Part shown: positions 7,960-15,814 of the stretch, piece by piece
How positions within the stretch are numbered: position 1 is the first letter of the stretch
Layout of the letters: each line of letters opens with the position of its first letter
Assembly (NCBI GenBank): GCA_964610025.1
Contig: CAZSTX010000035.1
Location: forward strand, 1 to 21,436
Source of the DNA: UBA5266 sp964610025
GTDB lineage: Bacteria; Bacteroidota; Bacteroidia; Bacteroidales; WCHB1-69
Direction of reading: 5' to 3'
DNA: 21,436 nt
The notes under the pieces: model-generated
The model's input: only the letters and a program-made list of their open reading frames with translations
Databases searched by the model: none
What the model was told of the DNA's origin: nothing
Position numbers and translations under genes: made by a program

Positions 7960-8973
7960 ATGGCATTATTACAAGTTTCAGGTTCTCCGCATATTCATAC
8001 CGATGAGTCGGTAAAAAAAATCATGTGGACAGTAGTTATAGCACTTATCCCAACCATGATATTTTCATTTCTATTTTTTGGAATAGATGCTATTGTACTT
8101 ACATTGGTGTCGGTAATTAGTTGTTTACTTATTGAATGGCTTATTCAAAAATTTTTGATAAAAGGAAAAACAACAATTTTAGATGGGTCAGCAGTTATAA
8201 CAGGGTTATTATTAGCATTTAACTTGCCGAGTAATTTACCTATATGGATGGTTGTTGTCGGTGCTATAGTAGCCATAGGTATTGCTAAAATGACATTTGG
8301 AGGTCTGGGCAATAATCCGTTTAATCCAGCATTAGTAGGTCGTGTGTTTTTATTAATTTCATTTCCGCAACAAATGACCACATGGCCCAAACCGTATTAT
8401 TGGTTTACAAGCCCTTCTGTTATTACAGATGCAACAACAGGAGCTACACCATTAGGTATTATTAAAACAGGAATAGATCAAGGACAAGATGTTTCGCAAC
8501 TTATGGACGCATTACCTACTTATGCCCAAATGCTTTTAGGCGAGCGAGGTGGTTCTCTGGGCGAAGTAGCGGCATTAGCCATTATAGCGGGAGGAATTTT
8601 TATGTTAATACGCAAAGTAATATCTTGGCATATTCCAGTAGCTTTTATTGGAAGTGCTTTTGTTTTTGCCGCAACATTGCATCTTATAAATGCGAATGTA
8701 TATATCCCTCCTAGCTATCATATTTTGTCGGGGGGGCTGTTGTTAGGTGCTATTTTTATGGCTACCGATATGGTAACATCGCCTATGAGTAGTTGGGGAA
8801 AAATTGTTTTTGGAATAGGTTGCGGTGTGCTAACAATTATTATTCGTGTTGCAGGTGCTTATCCCGAAGGGGTATCTTTTGCTATACTAATAATGAATGC
8901 ATTTGTACCTCTTATTAATAAAGGTCTTAAACCGAAAAGATTTGGAATACAAAAAACAATAAGTAATAAGTAA
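7960..8973 (+). CDS. rnfD: Rnf complex membrane flavoprotein RnfD
   Basis: 337 residues with about nine hydrophobic helices. It is the RnfD/NqrB-family integral membrane subunit thought to form part of the cation path. Its covalent-FMN motif is TGATPLG, with Thr163 the expected attachment residue (phosphoester-bound FMN in the family). The conserved block GGLGNNPFNPALVGR lies around 113-127 and GGLLLGAIFMATDMVTSP is near the C-terminal third. It follows rnfC by 21 nt and precedes rnfG by 24 nt, in the canonical C-D-G-E-A order. Whether the complex moves Na+ or H+ cannot be read from the sequence; Na+ is plausible given the Na+ decarboxylases next door. The ApbE-type flavin transferase needed for FMN attachment is not in the window. 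Confidence 0.95.
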   Translation: MALLQVSGSPHIHTDESVKKIMWTVVIALIPTMIFSFLFFGIDAIVLTLVSVISCLLIEWLIQKFLIKGKTTILDGSAVITGLLLAFNLPSNLPIWMVVVGAIVAIGIAKMTFGGLGNNPFNPALVGRVFLLISFPQQMTTWPKPYYWFTSPSVITDATTGATPLGIIKTGIDQGQDVSQLMDALPTYAQMLLGERGGSLGEVAALAIIAGGIFMLIRKVISWHIPVAFIGSAFVFAATLHLINANVYIPPSYHILSGGLLLGAIFMATDMVTSPMSSWGKIVFGIGCGVLTIIIRVAGAYPEGVSFAILIMNAFVPLINKGLKPKRFGIQKTISNK

Positions 8974-8997
8974 TAAAAACACTAATAATTATTGATT

Positions 8998-9585
8998 ATG
9001 GGAAAGAAAGAATCGTCATTGTTTCAGTTGATTATATCGCTAACACTTATTACATTTGTAGCAGCTGCAGCTTTGAGTGTGGTATATGTACTAACAAAAA
9101 CTCCTATTGAACAATCGCAACAAAAGAAAAAAAATGATGCGATAGCAAAAGTATTGCCTAATTTTAATGGAGAAATTAAAGAACAAAAAGTGTTGTTAGA
9201 AGGCGATAAAGACTCAGTAACTCTTTATGTAGCATATGAAAGTAATGTTTTATATGGAGTCGCTATTGAGACTTATACCGATAAAGCTTTTAGTGGTACT
9301 TTTAGTATTATGGTAGGCTTTGATGCTGATGGTAATATTATAGGAACAGAAGTCATACAAGCTAACGAAACGCCGGGTTTAGGAGATAAAATTGACAAAA
9401 ATAAGTCAGATTTTCCTTTGCAGTTTAAAGGAAAAAATCCTAAAAACTTTAATTTAAAAGTTAAAAAAGACGGTGGAGATGTAGATGCTATTACAGCTGC
9501 TACTATTTCTTCAAGAGCATTTGCTGACGCAATTCAAAGAGCATATCATTCATTTTTAAAACTTAAAGAAAATGAACAAAATTAA
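8998..9585 (+). CDS. rnfG: Rnf complex covalent-FMN subunit RnfG
   Basis: 195 residues from the ATG at 8998; the frame is also open from a TTG two codons upstream, which I reject. One N-terminal membrane helix (about 10-33) anchors a periplasmic FMN-binding domain. The domain contains NETPGLGDKI (about 122-131) and the flavinylation motif TAATIS (166-171), where Thr169 is the expected FMN-bearing residue. The usual SGAT reads TAAT here; from memory this variant is common in Bacteroidota. RnfG carries electrons between RnfD and the RnfA/E pair. The last 14 nt overlap the start of rnfE. Confidence 0.94.
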   Translation: MGKKESSLFQLIISLTLITFVAAAALSVVYVLTKTPIEQSQQKKKNDAIAKVLPNFNGEIKEQKVLLEGDKDSVTLYVAYESNVLYGVAIETYTDKAFSGTFSIMVGFDADGNIIGTEVIQANETPGLGDKIDKNKSDFPLQFKGKNPKNFNLKVKKDGGDVDAITAATISSRAFADAIQRAYHSFLKLKENEQN

Positions 9586-10165
9586 AATTTTAACAAATGG
9601 ATTTATTAAAGAAAATCCAACTTTAGTTTTAGTATTAGGAACTTGTCCTGCTTTAGCAGTTACAACATCTGTTTTTAATGCTTTGGGCATGGGAATGGCA
9701 ACGACATTTGTATTGTTGATGTCTAATATGTTGATATCTTTACTAAAAAATGTAATACCAGATAAAGTACGTATTCCATCTTACATATTAGTAATAGCAA
9801 CATTTGTGTCTATAGTTGATTTGATAATTCAAGGTTTTATTCCAGCTTTATCAGCGAGTTTGGGTATTTTTATACCTTTAATTGTAGTGAATTGTATAGT
9901 GTTAGGTAGGGCAGAAGCTTTTGCAAGTAAAAATACTATTTTTGATTCAATACTCGATGGGATTGGGATGGGAATAGGCTTTACAATAGCCATTTCAATC
10001 ATAGCATTTTTTAGAGAACTGTTAGGCAATGGGACTTTGTTTGGTCAAACAATCATTCCATTCGATGGAATACTTGTATTTGTATTAGCACCTGGTGCTT
10101 TTATCGTTTTTGGCTTTATAATAGCTGGCATGAAATGGCTGCAAAAAATAAAAATAAATAAATAA
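9572..10165 (+). CDS. rnfE: Rnf complex membrane subunit RnfE
   Basis: 197 residues with six predicted membrane helices, of the RnfE/NqrD family. The paired-repeat motifs VLGTCPALAVTT (Cys25) and PLIVVNCIVLGRAEAFA (Cys108) supply the two cysteines that, with two from RnfA, are known in the family to hold an intramembrane iron-sulfur centre. The start ATG lies inside the end of rnfG (14-nt overlap), implying translational coupling. rnfA follows after 19 nt. RnfE and RnfA are homologous to one another and probably pack with opposite orientation. Confidence 0.94.
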   Translation: MNKIKILTNGFIKENPTLVLVLGTCPALAVTTSVFNALGMGMATTFVLLMSNMLISLLKNVIPDKVRIPSYILVIATFVSIVDLIIQGFIPALSASLGIFIPLIVVNCIVLGRAEAFASKNTIFDSILDGIGMGIGFTIAISIIAFFRELLGNGTLFGQTIIPFDGILVFVLAPGAFIVFGFIIAGMKWLQKIKINK

Positions 10166-10184
10166 TTAAAAAATAAAATAGACT

Positions 10185-10760
10185 ATGTATTATATTTTAA
10201 TGATAATAGGTGCTGTTTTAGTAAATAATATAATTCTAGCACAATTTTTAGGTATATGTCCTTTCTTAGGAGTTTCAAATAAAATTAGCACTGCATTAGG
10301 TATGGGTGCTGCTGTAGTTTTTGTTATGACATTAGCTACGCTGGTAACTTCTATTATTAATATATATATACTCGAATATTTCAAATTATTATTTTTGCAA
10401 ACAATAGTTTTTATATTGGTAATAGCTACTTTGGTACAAATGGTAGAAATTGTTTTAAAGAAAATAAGTCCACCTTTATATCAAGCATTAGGAATATTTT
10501 TACCATTGATAACAACTAATTGTGCTGTGTTGGGTGTAGCGATACTTGTTACACAAAAATTTCCGACAAGCATTTTTGATAGTGTTATTTATACAATTTC
10601 AATAGCCATAGGCTTTACTTTAGCCATTACTATTTTTGCTGGACTTAGAGAGCAGATGGATCTTGTTACTATTCCTAAAGGAATGAAAGGAGTACCAATA
10701 GCATTGGTAACGGCAGGCATCTTATCGCTTGCTTTTATGGGCTTTGCAGGATTAGTATAG
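10185..10760 (+). CDS. rnfA: Rnf complex membrane subunit RnfA
   Basis: 191 residues and six predicted helices, RnfA/NqrE family. FLGICPFLGVSNK (Cys25) and PLITTNCAVLGVA (Cys113) are the counterpart cysteine motifs to those in RnfE. Together the four cysteines form the intramembrane iron-sulfur site. It is the last gene of the rnf cluster. The 111-nt gap that follows carries a promoter-like sequence for the decarboxylase operon. Confidence 0.95.
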   Translation: MYYILMIIGAVLVNNIILAQFLGICPFLGVSNKISTALGMGAAVVFVMTLATLVTSIINIYILEYFKLLFLQTIVFILVIATLVQMVEIVLKKISPPLYQALGIFLPLITTNCAVLGVAILVTQKFPTSIFDSVIYTISIAIGFTLAITIFAGLREQMDLVTIPKGMKGVPIALVTAGILSLAFMGFAGLV

Positions 10761-10777
10761 TTTTTTGTGATAAAATG

Positions 10778-10808
10778 TTGTTTATATTAAAACATTGTTG
10801 TATCTTCG
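10778..10808 (+). promoter_or_regulatory. Putative promoter of decarboxylase operon 1
   Basis: TTG (10778-10780) and TATCTTCG (10801-10808, one base off TAnnTTTG) are separated by 20 nt. The downstream sequence CGCAACTTTAAAA closely matches GTAACTTTTAAAA after the equivalent element at 15745-15752, so the two promoters look homologous. The leader just before the ATG (10846-10874) is also shared with operon 2. Confidence 0.45.
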
Positions 10809-10871
10809 CAACTTTAAAAAAAAATAGCTATTTTTTTTTAACCATTTAATTATTAACTATCTTTTTTTATA

Positions 10872-11321
10872 ATGAAAAAAAATATTCCTATATTTGTACT
10901 TTTATTTATCTTAATAAATGTCAAATTAGGATTTACACAAGAGAAAGCACTTCAAATTAATGATAGTGTAATTTATGATGCCAATGTTGCTTTGACGGTA
11001 AGGCAGCAATTAGAAAAAGAAAATTCAATTTTATCTGAATTAACTTTAAGCACATCAAATTTAAATGCTGTTGTGTCTGCTTTGACCTATAAATTTAAAA
11101 AAGAAAAAATAACTATCCAATTATTCACAAGAAAAAAACAAAATAAAATTCAAACAGAAATAGATGCGGAATTGTTAGCGTTTATAATGAAATATTATAT
11201 TCATTTAAACGAAAGTAAGTACGAGATAGAGCCAACCGAATTTTTGATTACAAAACAATCTAACTCACTCGCCTTGGCAAATCGTTTATGTAATTTTAAG
11301 AAAACACCTTTTAGAAAATAG
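10872..11321 (+). CDS. Truncated OadG-like protein that has lost its lamin-tail domain and membrane helix
   Basis: 149 residues, probably a decaying paralog of the 291-residue gene at 15815. The N-terminal 31 residues match that gene (FILINVKLGFTQEK against FILIQVKLGLTQEK), and both carry a signal-peptide-like segment. Residues about 76-149 match its cytoplasmic tail (KIQTEIDAELLAF against AIQTEIDTELLAI; NFKKTP near both ends). The intervening lamin-tail domain and the transmembrane helix (34-206 in the paralog) are missing and replaced by about 40 unrelated residues. The terminal SPW motif of OadG proteins has become SLALANR. With a Sec signal and no later helix, the tail would face the wrong side of the membrane, so function as a decarboxylase gamma subunit is unlikely. 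The reading frame is nevertheless open. Confidence 0.6.
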   Translation: MKKNIPIFVLLFILINVKLGFTQEKALQINDSVIYDANVALTVRQQLEKENSILSELTLSTSNLNAVVSALTYKFKKEKITIQLFTRKKQNKIQTEIDAELLAFIMKYYIHLNESKYEIEPTEFLITKQSNSLALANRLCNFKKTPFRK

Positions 11322-11331
11322 TTGATGTGTT

Positions 11332-11757
11332 ATGAAAGAATACAAAGTAAATATTAATGGAATAACTTATAGTGTAAGTGTTGAAGAAGTTGGAAAATCA
11401 AAATCAGAATCAAATACTATACATGAAGTAGTATCTGCTAATTCAATAAAAAATAAAAAAACACTTGACACACAAGTAGAGAACTTAAATTCAAAAGAAG
11501 AAAGACCAGCACCTATAGTAAATGCTCATCAGGGAGGAGAAGATTATGCTATTGTATCACCACTTCCAGGTATTGTTTTCGATATTTTGGTTAGAGTAGG
11601 CGATAAGATTACAGCAGGACAAAAAATAGTTGTCGTAGAAGCTATGAAAATGGAAAACGATATAGAAGCAGATAGAGATGGTATTGTTAAACAAATTCCT
11701 ATATCAAAAGGCGATAGTGTTTACGAAGGCGATACTTTAATTGTATTATCAGTTTAA
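11332..11757 (+). CDS. Biotin carboxyl carrier protein of Na+-translocating decarboxylase (operon 1, first copy)
   Basis: 141 residues. The C-terminal biotinyl domain (about 71-141) contains the biotinylation motif EAMKMEN, with Lys106 as the biotin acceptor. It is preceded by the SPLPGIV strand and followed by GDSVYEGDTL. The N-terminal 45 residues form a small domain and a Glu/Lys-rich linker leads to the biotin domain. It would carry CO2 from the carboxyltransferase to the OadB membrane subunit. From position 11500 on it is almost identical to the copy at 16699, while the first half has diverged. A second, different carrier gene (13926) lies in the same operon, so this one may be redundant. 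Confidence 0.9.
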   Translation: MKEYKVNINGITYSVSVEEVGKSKSESNTIHEVVSANSIKNKKTLDTQVENLNSKEERPAPIVNAHQGGEDYAIVSPLPGIVFDILVRVGDKITAGQKIVVVEAMKMENDIEADRDGIVKQIPISKGDSVYEGDTLIVLSV

Positions 11758-11790
11758 AATAAATAATTTCATGAATTTAAAACGTATTGA
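11500..11790 (+). repeat. Near-identical repeat, copy 1 (biotin domain - spacer - epimerase start)
   Basis: These 291 nt differ from 16867-17157 at 8 positions by direct comparison. The run covers the biotin-domain half of the carrier gene, the 13-nt spacer and the first codons of the epimerase, ending in CGTATTGA. Sequence before this segment and in the downstream carboxyltransferase genes has diverged far more. Confidence 0.9.
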
Positions 11791-11893
11791 TACTATTCCA
11801 CGCAAAAGAGCAGAAGGTTTACGAATAGCTTTTTTGTATCCCAAATCAACAGGAGGGGTATTAACAGAACTATGCAAAAATCCGAATAAATAA
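11771..11893 (+). pseudogene. Methylmalonyl-CoA epimerase remnant (in-frame internal deletion)
   Basis: An ATG-started frame of 40 codons. It contains the first six codons and the last 34 or so codons of the intact epimerase at 17138, joined in frame. The missing part is 285 nt (95 codons). In the intact gene the deleted stretch is bounded by two copies of CGTATTGA (17150-17157 and 17435-17442); here one copy remains (11783-11790). The deletion removes the N-terminal His-containing strand and the FHHIAYEV strand, which carry metal ligands in the VOC fold. Only the C-terminal TELC part is kept, so epimerase activity is not possible. The 103 nt after the junction differ from the intact gene at about 11 positions, consistent with relaxed selection. 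Confidence 0.88.
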
Positions 11894-11946
11894 TTAACTT
11901 TAATAACATTGAATTTTTTTTAAGAATTTAGATATAATATTTTGAT

Positions 11947-13506
11947 ATGAAAAATCAACAAAAACTTGAAACATTAATTAATAAGCGCACTGAAGCGAAA
12001 TTAGGTGGTGGTGAAAAGCGAATAGCTTCTCAACATAAAAAAGGAAAAATGACAGCTCGCGAACGTATTAATTTGCTATTAGACGATGGCAGTTTTGAAG
12101 AATTAGATATGTTTGTAAAACATCGCTGTACCAATTTTGGGTTAGAAAACGAAAAGTATCTTGGAGACGGCGTTGTAACAGGGCATGGCACAATTGATGG
12201 GCGTATCGTTTTTGTATATGCTCAAGATTTTACAGTTTTTGGAGGCTCACTTTCCGAAACCATGGCACAGAAAATATCCAAAGTAATGGATATGGCAATG
12301 AAAATGGGTGCGCCTGTTATTGGCATCAACGATTCAGGTGGAGCACGCATTCAAGAAGGGGTAACTTCTTTGGCTGGTTATGCAGAAATTTTTCAACGCA
12401 ACATTATGGCTTCTGGTGTTATTCCTCAAATTTCGGCTATTTTTGGACCTTGTGCTGGTGGTGCAGTTTATTCGCCTGCATTAACCGATTTTATCATGAT
12501 GACAGAAGATAATAGTTATATGTTTGTTACTGGTCCGAAAGTGGTAAAAGCTGTTACAGGAGAAGATATTACAACAGAAGACTTAGGCGGAGCAGACGTG
12601 CATGCTCAAAAATCGGGAGTTTCACATTTTAAAGTAGAAAACGAAGAAGAAGGAATTGTACTTATTCGTAAGCTAATTTCATACCTTCCTCAAAATAATT
12701 TAGAAGAGCCACCATTGTTTAATTGTACCGACCCTATCGACAGATTGGAAGATTCATTAAATACAATCGTTCCAGATAATCCCAATCAACCTTATGATAT
12801 GAAAAATATTATTTATGCCATTGTTGATAAAGGAGAATTTTTAGAAGTGCATCGTCATTATGCACGTAATATTATTGTAGGATTTGCCCGCTTTAATGGT
12901 GTTGCGACAGGTATCGTTGCCAATCAGCCAAATTTCTTAGCAGGTGTACTTGACAGCGATTCATCTAGAAAAGCAGCTCGTTTTGTACGGTTTTGCGATG
13001 CTTTTAACATTCCTATACTTACCTTGGTTGATGTTCCTGGTTTTTTACCGGGTTCAGGACAAGAATACGAAGGTATTATTGTACATGGAGCAAAACTAAT
13101 GTTTGCTTATGGCGAGGCGACAATTCCAAAAGTTACGATAACAATACGTAAATCTTATGGAGGAGCGCACGATGTGATGAGTAGTAAGCAGTTGAGAGGA
13201 GATTTTAATTATGCTTGGCCCACTGCCGAAATAGCAGTGATGGGTGCTTCGGGAGCAATAGAAGTATTAGAAAGTAAAACAATAGCAGCTATGACCGATA
13301 AGAATGAAAAGCAAGAATACATTGCAAAAAAAATAGCAGAGTATGAAGAAAAATTTGCTAATCCTTATGAAGCTGCTTCTTATGGATATATTGACGATGT
13401 GATAGAACCACGCAATACACGTTTTCGCGTTATTAGAGCTTTTGAAGCACTTCAAACCAAAAAAGTTGTTAATCCTCCACGTAAGCATTGTAATATACCT
13501 TTGTAG
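11947..13506 (+). CDS. mmdA: Acyl-CoA carboxyltransferase, methylmalonyl-CoA decarboxylase alpha / PccB family (operon 1)
   Basis: 519 residues, normal for MmdA/PccB. It removes CO2 from a CoA ester such as (S)-methylmalonyl-CoA and passes it to the biotin carrier. Two crotonase-like halves are visible. The N-half has the acyl-CoA-binding GGARIQEG and the oxyanion-hole loop FGPCAGGAVYSPALTDF. The C-half has VDVPGFLPGSGQEYEG and RKSYGGAHDVMSSK. Asp409 in that last motif is the residue known from Streptomyces PccB/AccB work to govern acyl-CoA preference; Asp favours the branched, propionyl-type substrate. His408 replaces the usual Tyr. A 53-nt gap follows the epimerase remnant. The downstream OadG, carrier and OadB genes make up a complete pump. 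Confidence 0.9.
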   Translation: MKNQQKLETLINKRTEAKLGGGEKRIASQHKKGKMTARERINLLLDDGSFEELDMFVKHRCTNFGLENEKYLGDGVVTGHGTIDGRIVFVYAQDFTVFGGSLSETMAQKISKVMDMAMKMGAPVIGINDSGGARIQEGVTSLAGYAEIFQRNIMASGVIPQISAIFGPCAGGAVYSPALTDFIMMTEDNSYMFVTGPKVVKAVTGEDITTEDLGGADVHAQKSGVSHFKVENEEEGIVLIRKLISYLPQNNLEEPPLFNCTDPIDRLEDSLNTIVPDNPNQPYDMKNIIYAIVDKGEFLEVHRHYARNIIVGFARFNGVATGIVANQPNFLAGVLDSDSSRKAARFVRFCDAFNIPILTLVDVPGFLPGSGQEYEGIIVHGAKLMFAYGEATIPKVTITIRKSYGGAHDVMSSKQLRGDFNYAWPTAEIAVMGASGAIEVLESKTIAAMTDKNEKQEYIAKKIAEYEEKFANPYEAASYGYIDDVIEPRNTRFRVIRAFEALQTKKVVNPPRKHCNIPL

Positions 13507-13541
13507 TGGATAATGTAAAATTTTATAAAATAAATTAAAGT

Positions 13542-13886
13542 ATGATTTTAAATTATATAACATCTACAGTAGATATATTAAGTGAGGCTTTTATTGGCAT
13601 TTTAATTGTTTTTAGTGCATTGGCACTTCTTGTTGTAGTTTTTACATTAATTGCTAGAGTTAATGTTGCACGTGCAAAACAGAAAAAAAATAAACTTGGA
13701 GTAAAAGAAGAAAATATAGATACATTAGATGTTGAAAAAACAGCAGTAATGTTTTTAGCACTTCATCTTTATATGCAAGAGCTAAATAAACATGATGAAG
13801 AAAGTAATATTATTACGATTGAACGAATACAAAGACGTTATTCTCCATGGAATTCTAAATATTATAATATGAATAATTTCCAATAA
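13542..13886 (+). CDS. OadG-type gamma subunit of Na+-translocating decarboxylase
   Basis: 114 residues. A short N-terminal stretch is followed by one membrane helix (about 19-42) and a cytoplasmic tail rich in charged residues. The tail contains TAVMFLALHLYMQELN and ends with YSPWNSKYY; the SPW element near the C-terminus is typical of Bacteroidota OadG-like proteins. Gamma subunits tether the carboxyltransferase to the membrane OadB subunit. It sits between mmdA and the second carrier gene, which supports the assignment despite the short length. It lacks the lamin-tail extension present in the operon 2 counterpart. Confidence 0.8.
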   Translation: MILNYITSTVDILSEAFIGILIVFSALALLVVVFTLIARVNVARAKQKKNKLGVKEENIDTLDVEKTAVMFLALHLYMQELNKHDEESNIITIERIQRRYSPWNSKYYNMNNFQ

Positions 13887-13925
13887 ATTAATTAAAATAT
13901 AAACTTATAGGATAAATTTTCAAAA

Positions 13926-14372
13926 ATGAAAAAATATAAATTTACACTCAATGGCAATGATTATGATGTCATTATTAAAGGATTAGAAGATGGCATTGCA
14001 GAGATGGAAGTGAACGGTTCAAGTTATTCCATAAAAGTTAATGAAGAATTAAAAGTTACTAAAACACCCACACTTGTGCGAAAAGAAATTCATCCAAGTG
14101 CTGGATTAAGTCGAGCAGCTGAAAAATTAACTCCTATGCCTGTTGATGCACGACCAAGTAGTCGAGTGCTTAATTCACCACTACCAGGAAACATTATCAG
14201 TATTAATATTAAAGAAGGTGATGCTTTCCAAGAAGGTGATGCATTAATGGTAATGGAGTCAATGAAAATGGAAAATAATGTGCTTGCTGAACGTAGTGGT
14301 ACAGTTTCAAAATTGAAAGTACATGTTGGGCAAGCTGTTTTACAAGGCGATGTTTTACTTGAATTTGTATAA
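13926..14372 (+). CDS. Biotin carboxyl carrier protein of Na+-translocating decarboxylase (operon 1, second copy)
   Basis: 148 residues. The C-terminal biotinyl domain (about 80-148) has the motif ESMKMENN with Lys114 as the biotinylated residue, followed by GTVSKLKVHVGQAVLQGD. The N-terminal domain (KKYKFTLNGNDYDVIIKG) resembles that of other Bacteroidota carriers, with a short linker. It differs clearly from the two near-identical carriers at 11332 and 16699. It lies directly before oadB (14-nt gap), the usual position, so it is probably the main carrier for this pump. Confidence 0.92.
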   Translation: MKKYKFTLNGNDYDVIIKGLEDGIAEMEVNGSSYSIKVNEELKVTKTPTLVRKEIHPSAGLSRAAEKLTPMPVDARPSSRVLNSPLPGNIISINIKEGDAFQEGDALMVMESMKMENNVLAERSGTVSKLKVHVGQAVLQGDVLLEFV

Positions 14373-14386
14373 AATAAAAAAGAGTA

Positions 14387-15622
14387 ATGAAAGAAAAATT
14401 TAGAAAAAAATGCATGATATTCTTTGCTTTAATGTTATTGCCTGTTACTCAGTTGTTTGGACAGGAGGTAGCTGGAGAAGGAAGAACACTGTTAGAGAGT
14501 TTAGGAGGTTTTTGGGAAAGTACTGGATTTGCACATTTTCAATTAAAATACCTCGCAATGATTGTTATTGGTATTGGCTTTATCGCTTTAGGGATAATTA
14601 AAAACTGGGAACCATTATTATTAGTACCCATTGGATTTGGTATTTTAGTTGGAAATATCCCTTTTATGGCAGGCTTGCAAATAGGTATTTACGAAGAAGG
14701 TTCTGTATTGAATTTTTTATACGGAGGTGTTATAAATGGCTGGTATCCACCACTTATTTTCTTAGGAATTGGTGCTATGACAGATTTTTCATCACTTATA
14801 TCTAATCCCAAGCTAATATTATTAGGAGCCGCTGCGCAAATAGGTATTTTCTTAACCTTTATAGGAGCTTATTTGTTAGATTTTACACCAGCTCAATCAG
14901 GAGCTATTGGTATTATTGGCGGTGCTGATGGACCTACAGCTATTTTCCTTTCTTCTAAATTAGCCCCCGAATTGATTGGAGCTATTGCTGTGGCAGCTTA
15001 TTCTTATATGGCTTTAGTCCCTTTGATACAGCCACCTGTAATGCGTCTTTTGACTACAAAAGAAGAACGTAAAATTAGAATGAAAGCTCCACGTCAAGTG
15101 TCAAAAACGGAGAAAATACTTTTTCCTATTACCGGTTTGTTATTAACGACTTTTATAGCACCAAGTGCAATTCCGCTTTTAGGAATGTTGTTTTTTGGTA
15201 ATTTATTAAAAGAATCAGGAGTAACAGAACGCTTGGCTGATACTGCTCGTAATGCTTTAATTAATACTATTACTATTTTGTTAGGATTAACAGTTGGAGC
15301 TTCAACGCAAGCTGATAGATTTATAACAGTCGATTCGTTAAAGATCTTTGGCTTGGGTGCCTTGTCGTTTATTATTGCTACGGCAGGTGGTGTTTTGTTT
15401 GCAAAGGTTATGAATGTTTTCTTATCTAAAGACAACAAAGTGAACCCGCTTATTGGAGCTGCTGGGATTTCGGCAGTACCCGATTCTGCACGTGTTGCTC
15501 AAGAACAAGGGTTAATAGCCGATAAAAACAATCATTTGCTTATGCACGCTATGGGACCCAATGTAGCTGGTGTAATTGGATCAGCTGTTGCAGCCGGTAT
15601 GTTATTAGGATTGTTGGGATAA
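14387..15622 (+). CDS. oadB: Na+-translocating decarboxylase beta subunit (operon 1)
   Basis: 411 residues, multi-helix integral membrane protein of the OadB/MmdB/GcdB family. It decarboxylates carboxybiotin and couples this to Na+ export. An N-terminal signal-like segment (about 8-26, ending LFGQE) precedes the first core helix. The signature GIIGGADGPTAIF contains Asp181, the equivalent of the Na+-binding, catalytically important Asp203 of Klebsiella OadB. It is followed by LAPELIGAIAVAAYSYMALV and IQPP. The conserved C-terminal block GPNVAGVIGSAVAAG is at 390-404. This is the last gene of operon 1. Confidence 0.94.
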   Translation: MKEKFRKKCMIFFALMLLPVTQLFGQEVAGEGRTLLESLGGFWESTGFAHFQLKYLAMIVIGIGFIALGIIKNWEPLLLVPIGFGILVGNIPFMAGLQIGIYEEGSVLNFLYGGVINGWYPPLIFLGIGAMTDFSSLISNPKLILLGAAAQIGIFLTFIGAYLLDFTPAQSGAIGIIGGADGPTAIFLSSKLAPELIGAIAVAAYSYMALVPLIQPPVMRLLTTKEERKIRMKAPRQVSKTEKILFPITGLLLTTFIAPSAIPLLGMLFFGNLLKESGVTERLADTARNALINTITILLGLTVGASTQADRFITVDSLKIFGLGALSFIIATAGGVLFAKVMNVFLSKDNKVNPLIGAAGISAVPDSARVAQEQGLIADKNNHLLMHAMGPNVAGVIGSAVAAGMLLGLLG

Positions 15623-15643
15623 ATAGATATAAAAAAGTAATTT

Positions 15644-15674
15644 TTCTTATATTTTAAAAATAAAATTATAAGAA
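15644..15674. terminator. AT-only inverted repeat after oadB, possible terminator
   Basis: TTCTTATA (15644-15651) and TATAAGAA (15667-15674) are perfect inverted repeats. The pairing extends inwards with one bulge through TTTTA/TAAAA. It lies 21 nt after the oadB stop and before the operon 2 promoter. The stem lacks G+C strength and no long T-tail follows on the plus strand, so the call is tentative. Confidence 0.3.
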
Positions 15675-15722
15675 GGTGTTTTATAAGTTATTGTATAAAG
15701 ATAGAATATTTTCTTTATAATG

Positions 15723-15752
15723 TTGCTTTTGTAAAAAAATGTAGTATTTTTG
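15723..15752 (+). promoter_or_regulatory. Putative promoter of decarboxylase operon 2
   Basis: TATTTTTG at 15745-15752 matches TAnnTTTG. TTG at 15723-15725, 19 nt upstream, is a suitable -33 core. The following GTAACTTTTAAAA and the pre-ATG leader (TTAATAATTAACTAT at 15790-15804) are homologous to the corresponding parts of the operon 1 promoter region. This indicates that the control region was duplicated with the genes. Confidence 0.55.
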
Positions 15753-15814
15753 TAACTTTTAAAATTAACATGTATTGTATGTTAAATACTTAATAATTAA
15801 CTATTTTTTCAATA

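Noticed and set aside
6607..10760. Na+-NQR instead of Rnf
   Set aside because: RnfC carries two complete 4Fe-4S motifs and the order is C-D-G-E-A. There is no nqrF-like gene after the last subunit.
10872..11893. Assembly artefact from collapse or chimaera of the two similar operons
   Set aside because: Most of the two operons has diverged clearly and the gene order differs downstream, so they are separate loci. The identical patch alone is shorter than long reads, though it may exceed some short reads, so a local assembly check remains sensible.
13267..13563. Antisense open frame of 98 codons over the end of the operon 1 carboxyltransferase, and similar antisense frames elsewhere
   Set aside because: They lie opposite well-supported genes, show no family features, and are expected by chance in AT-rich coding DNA read on the other strand.
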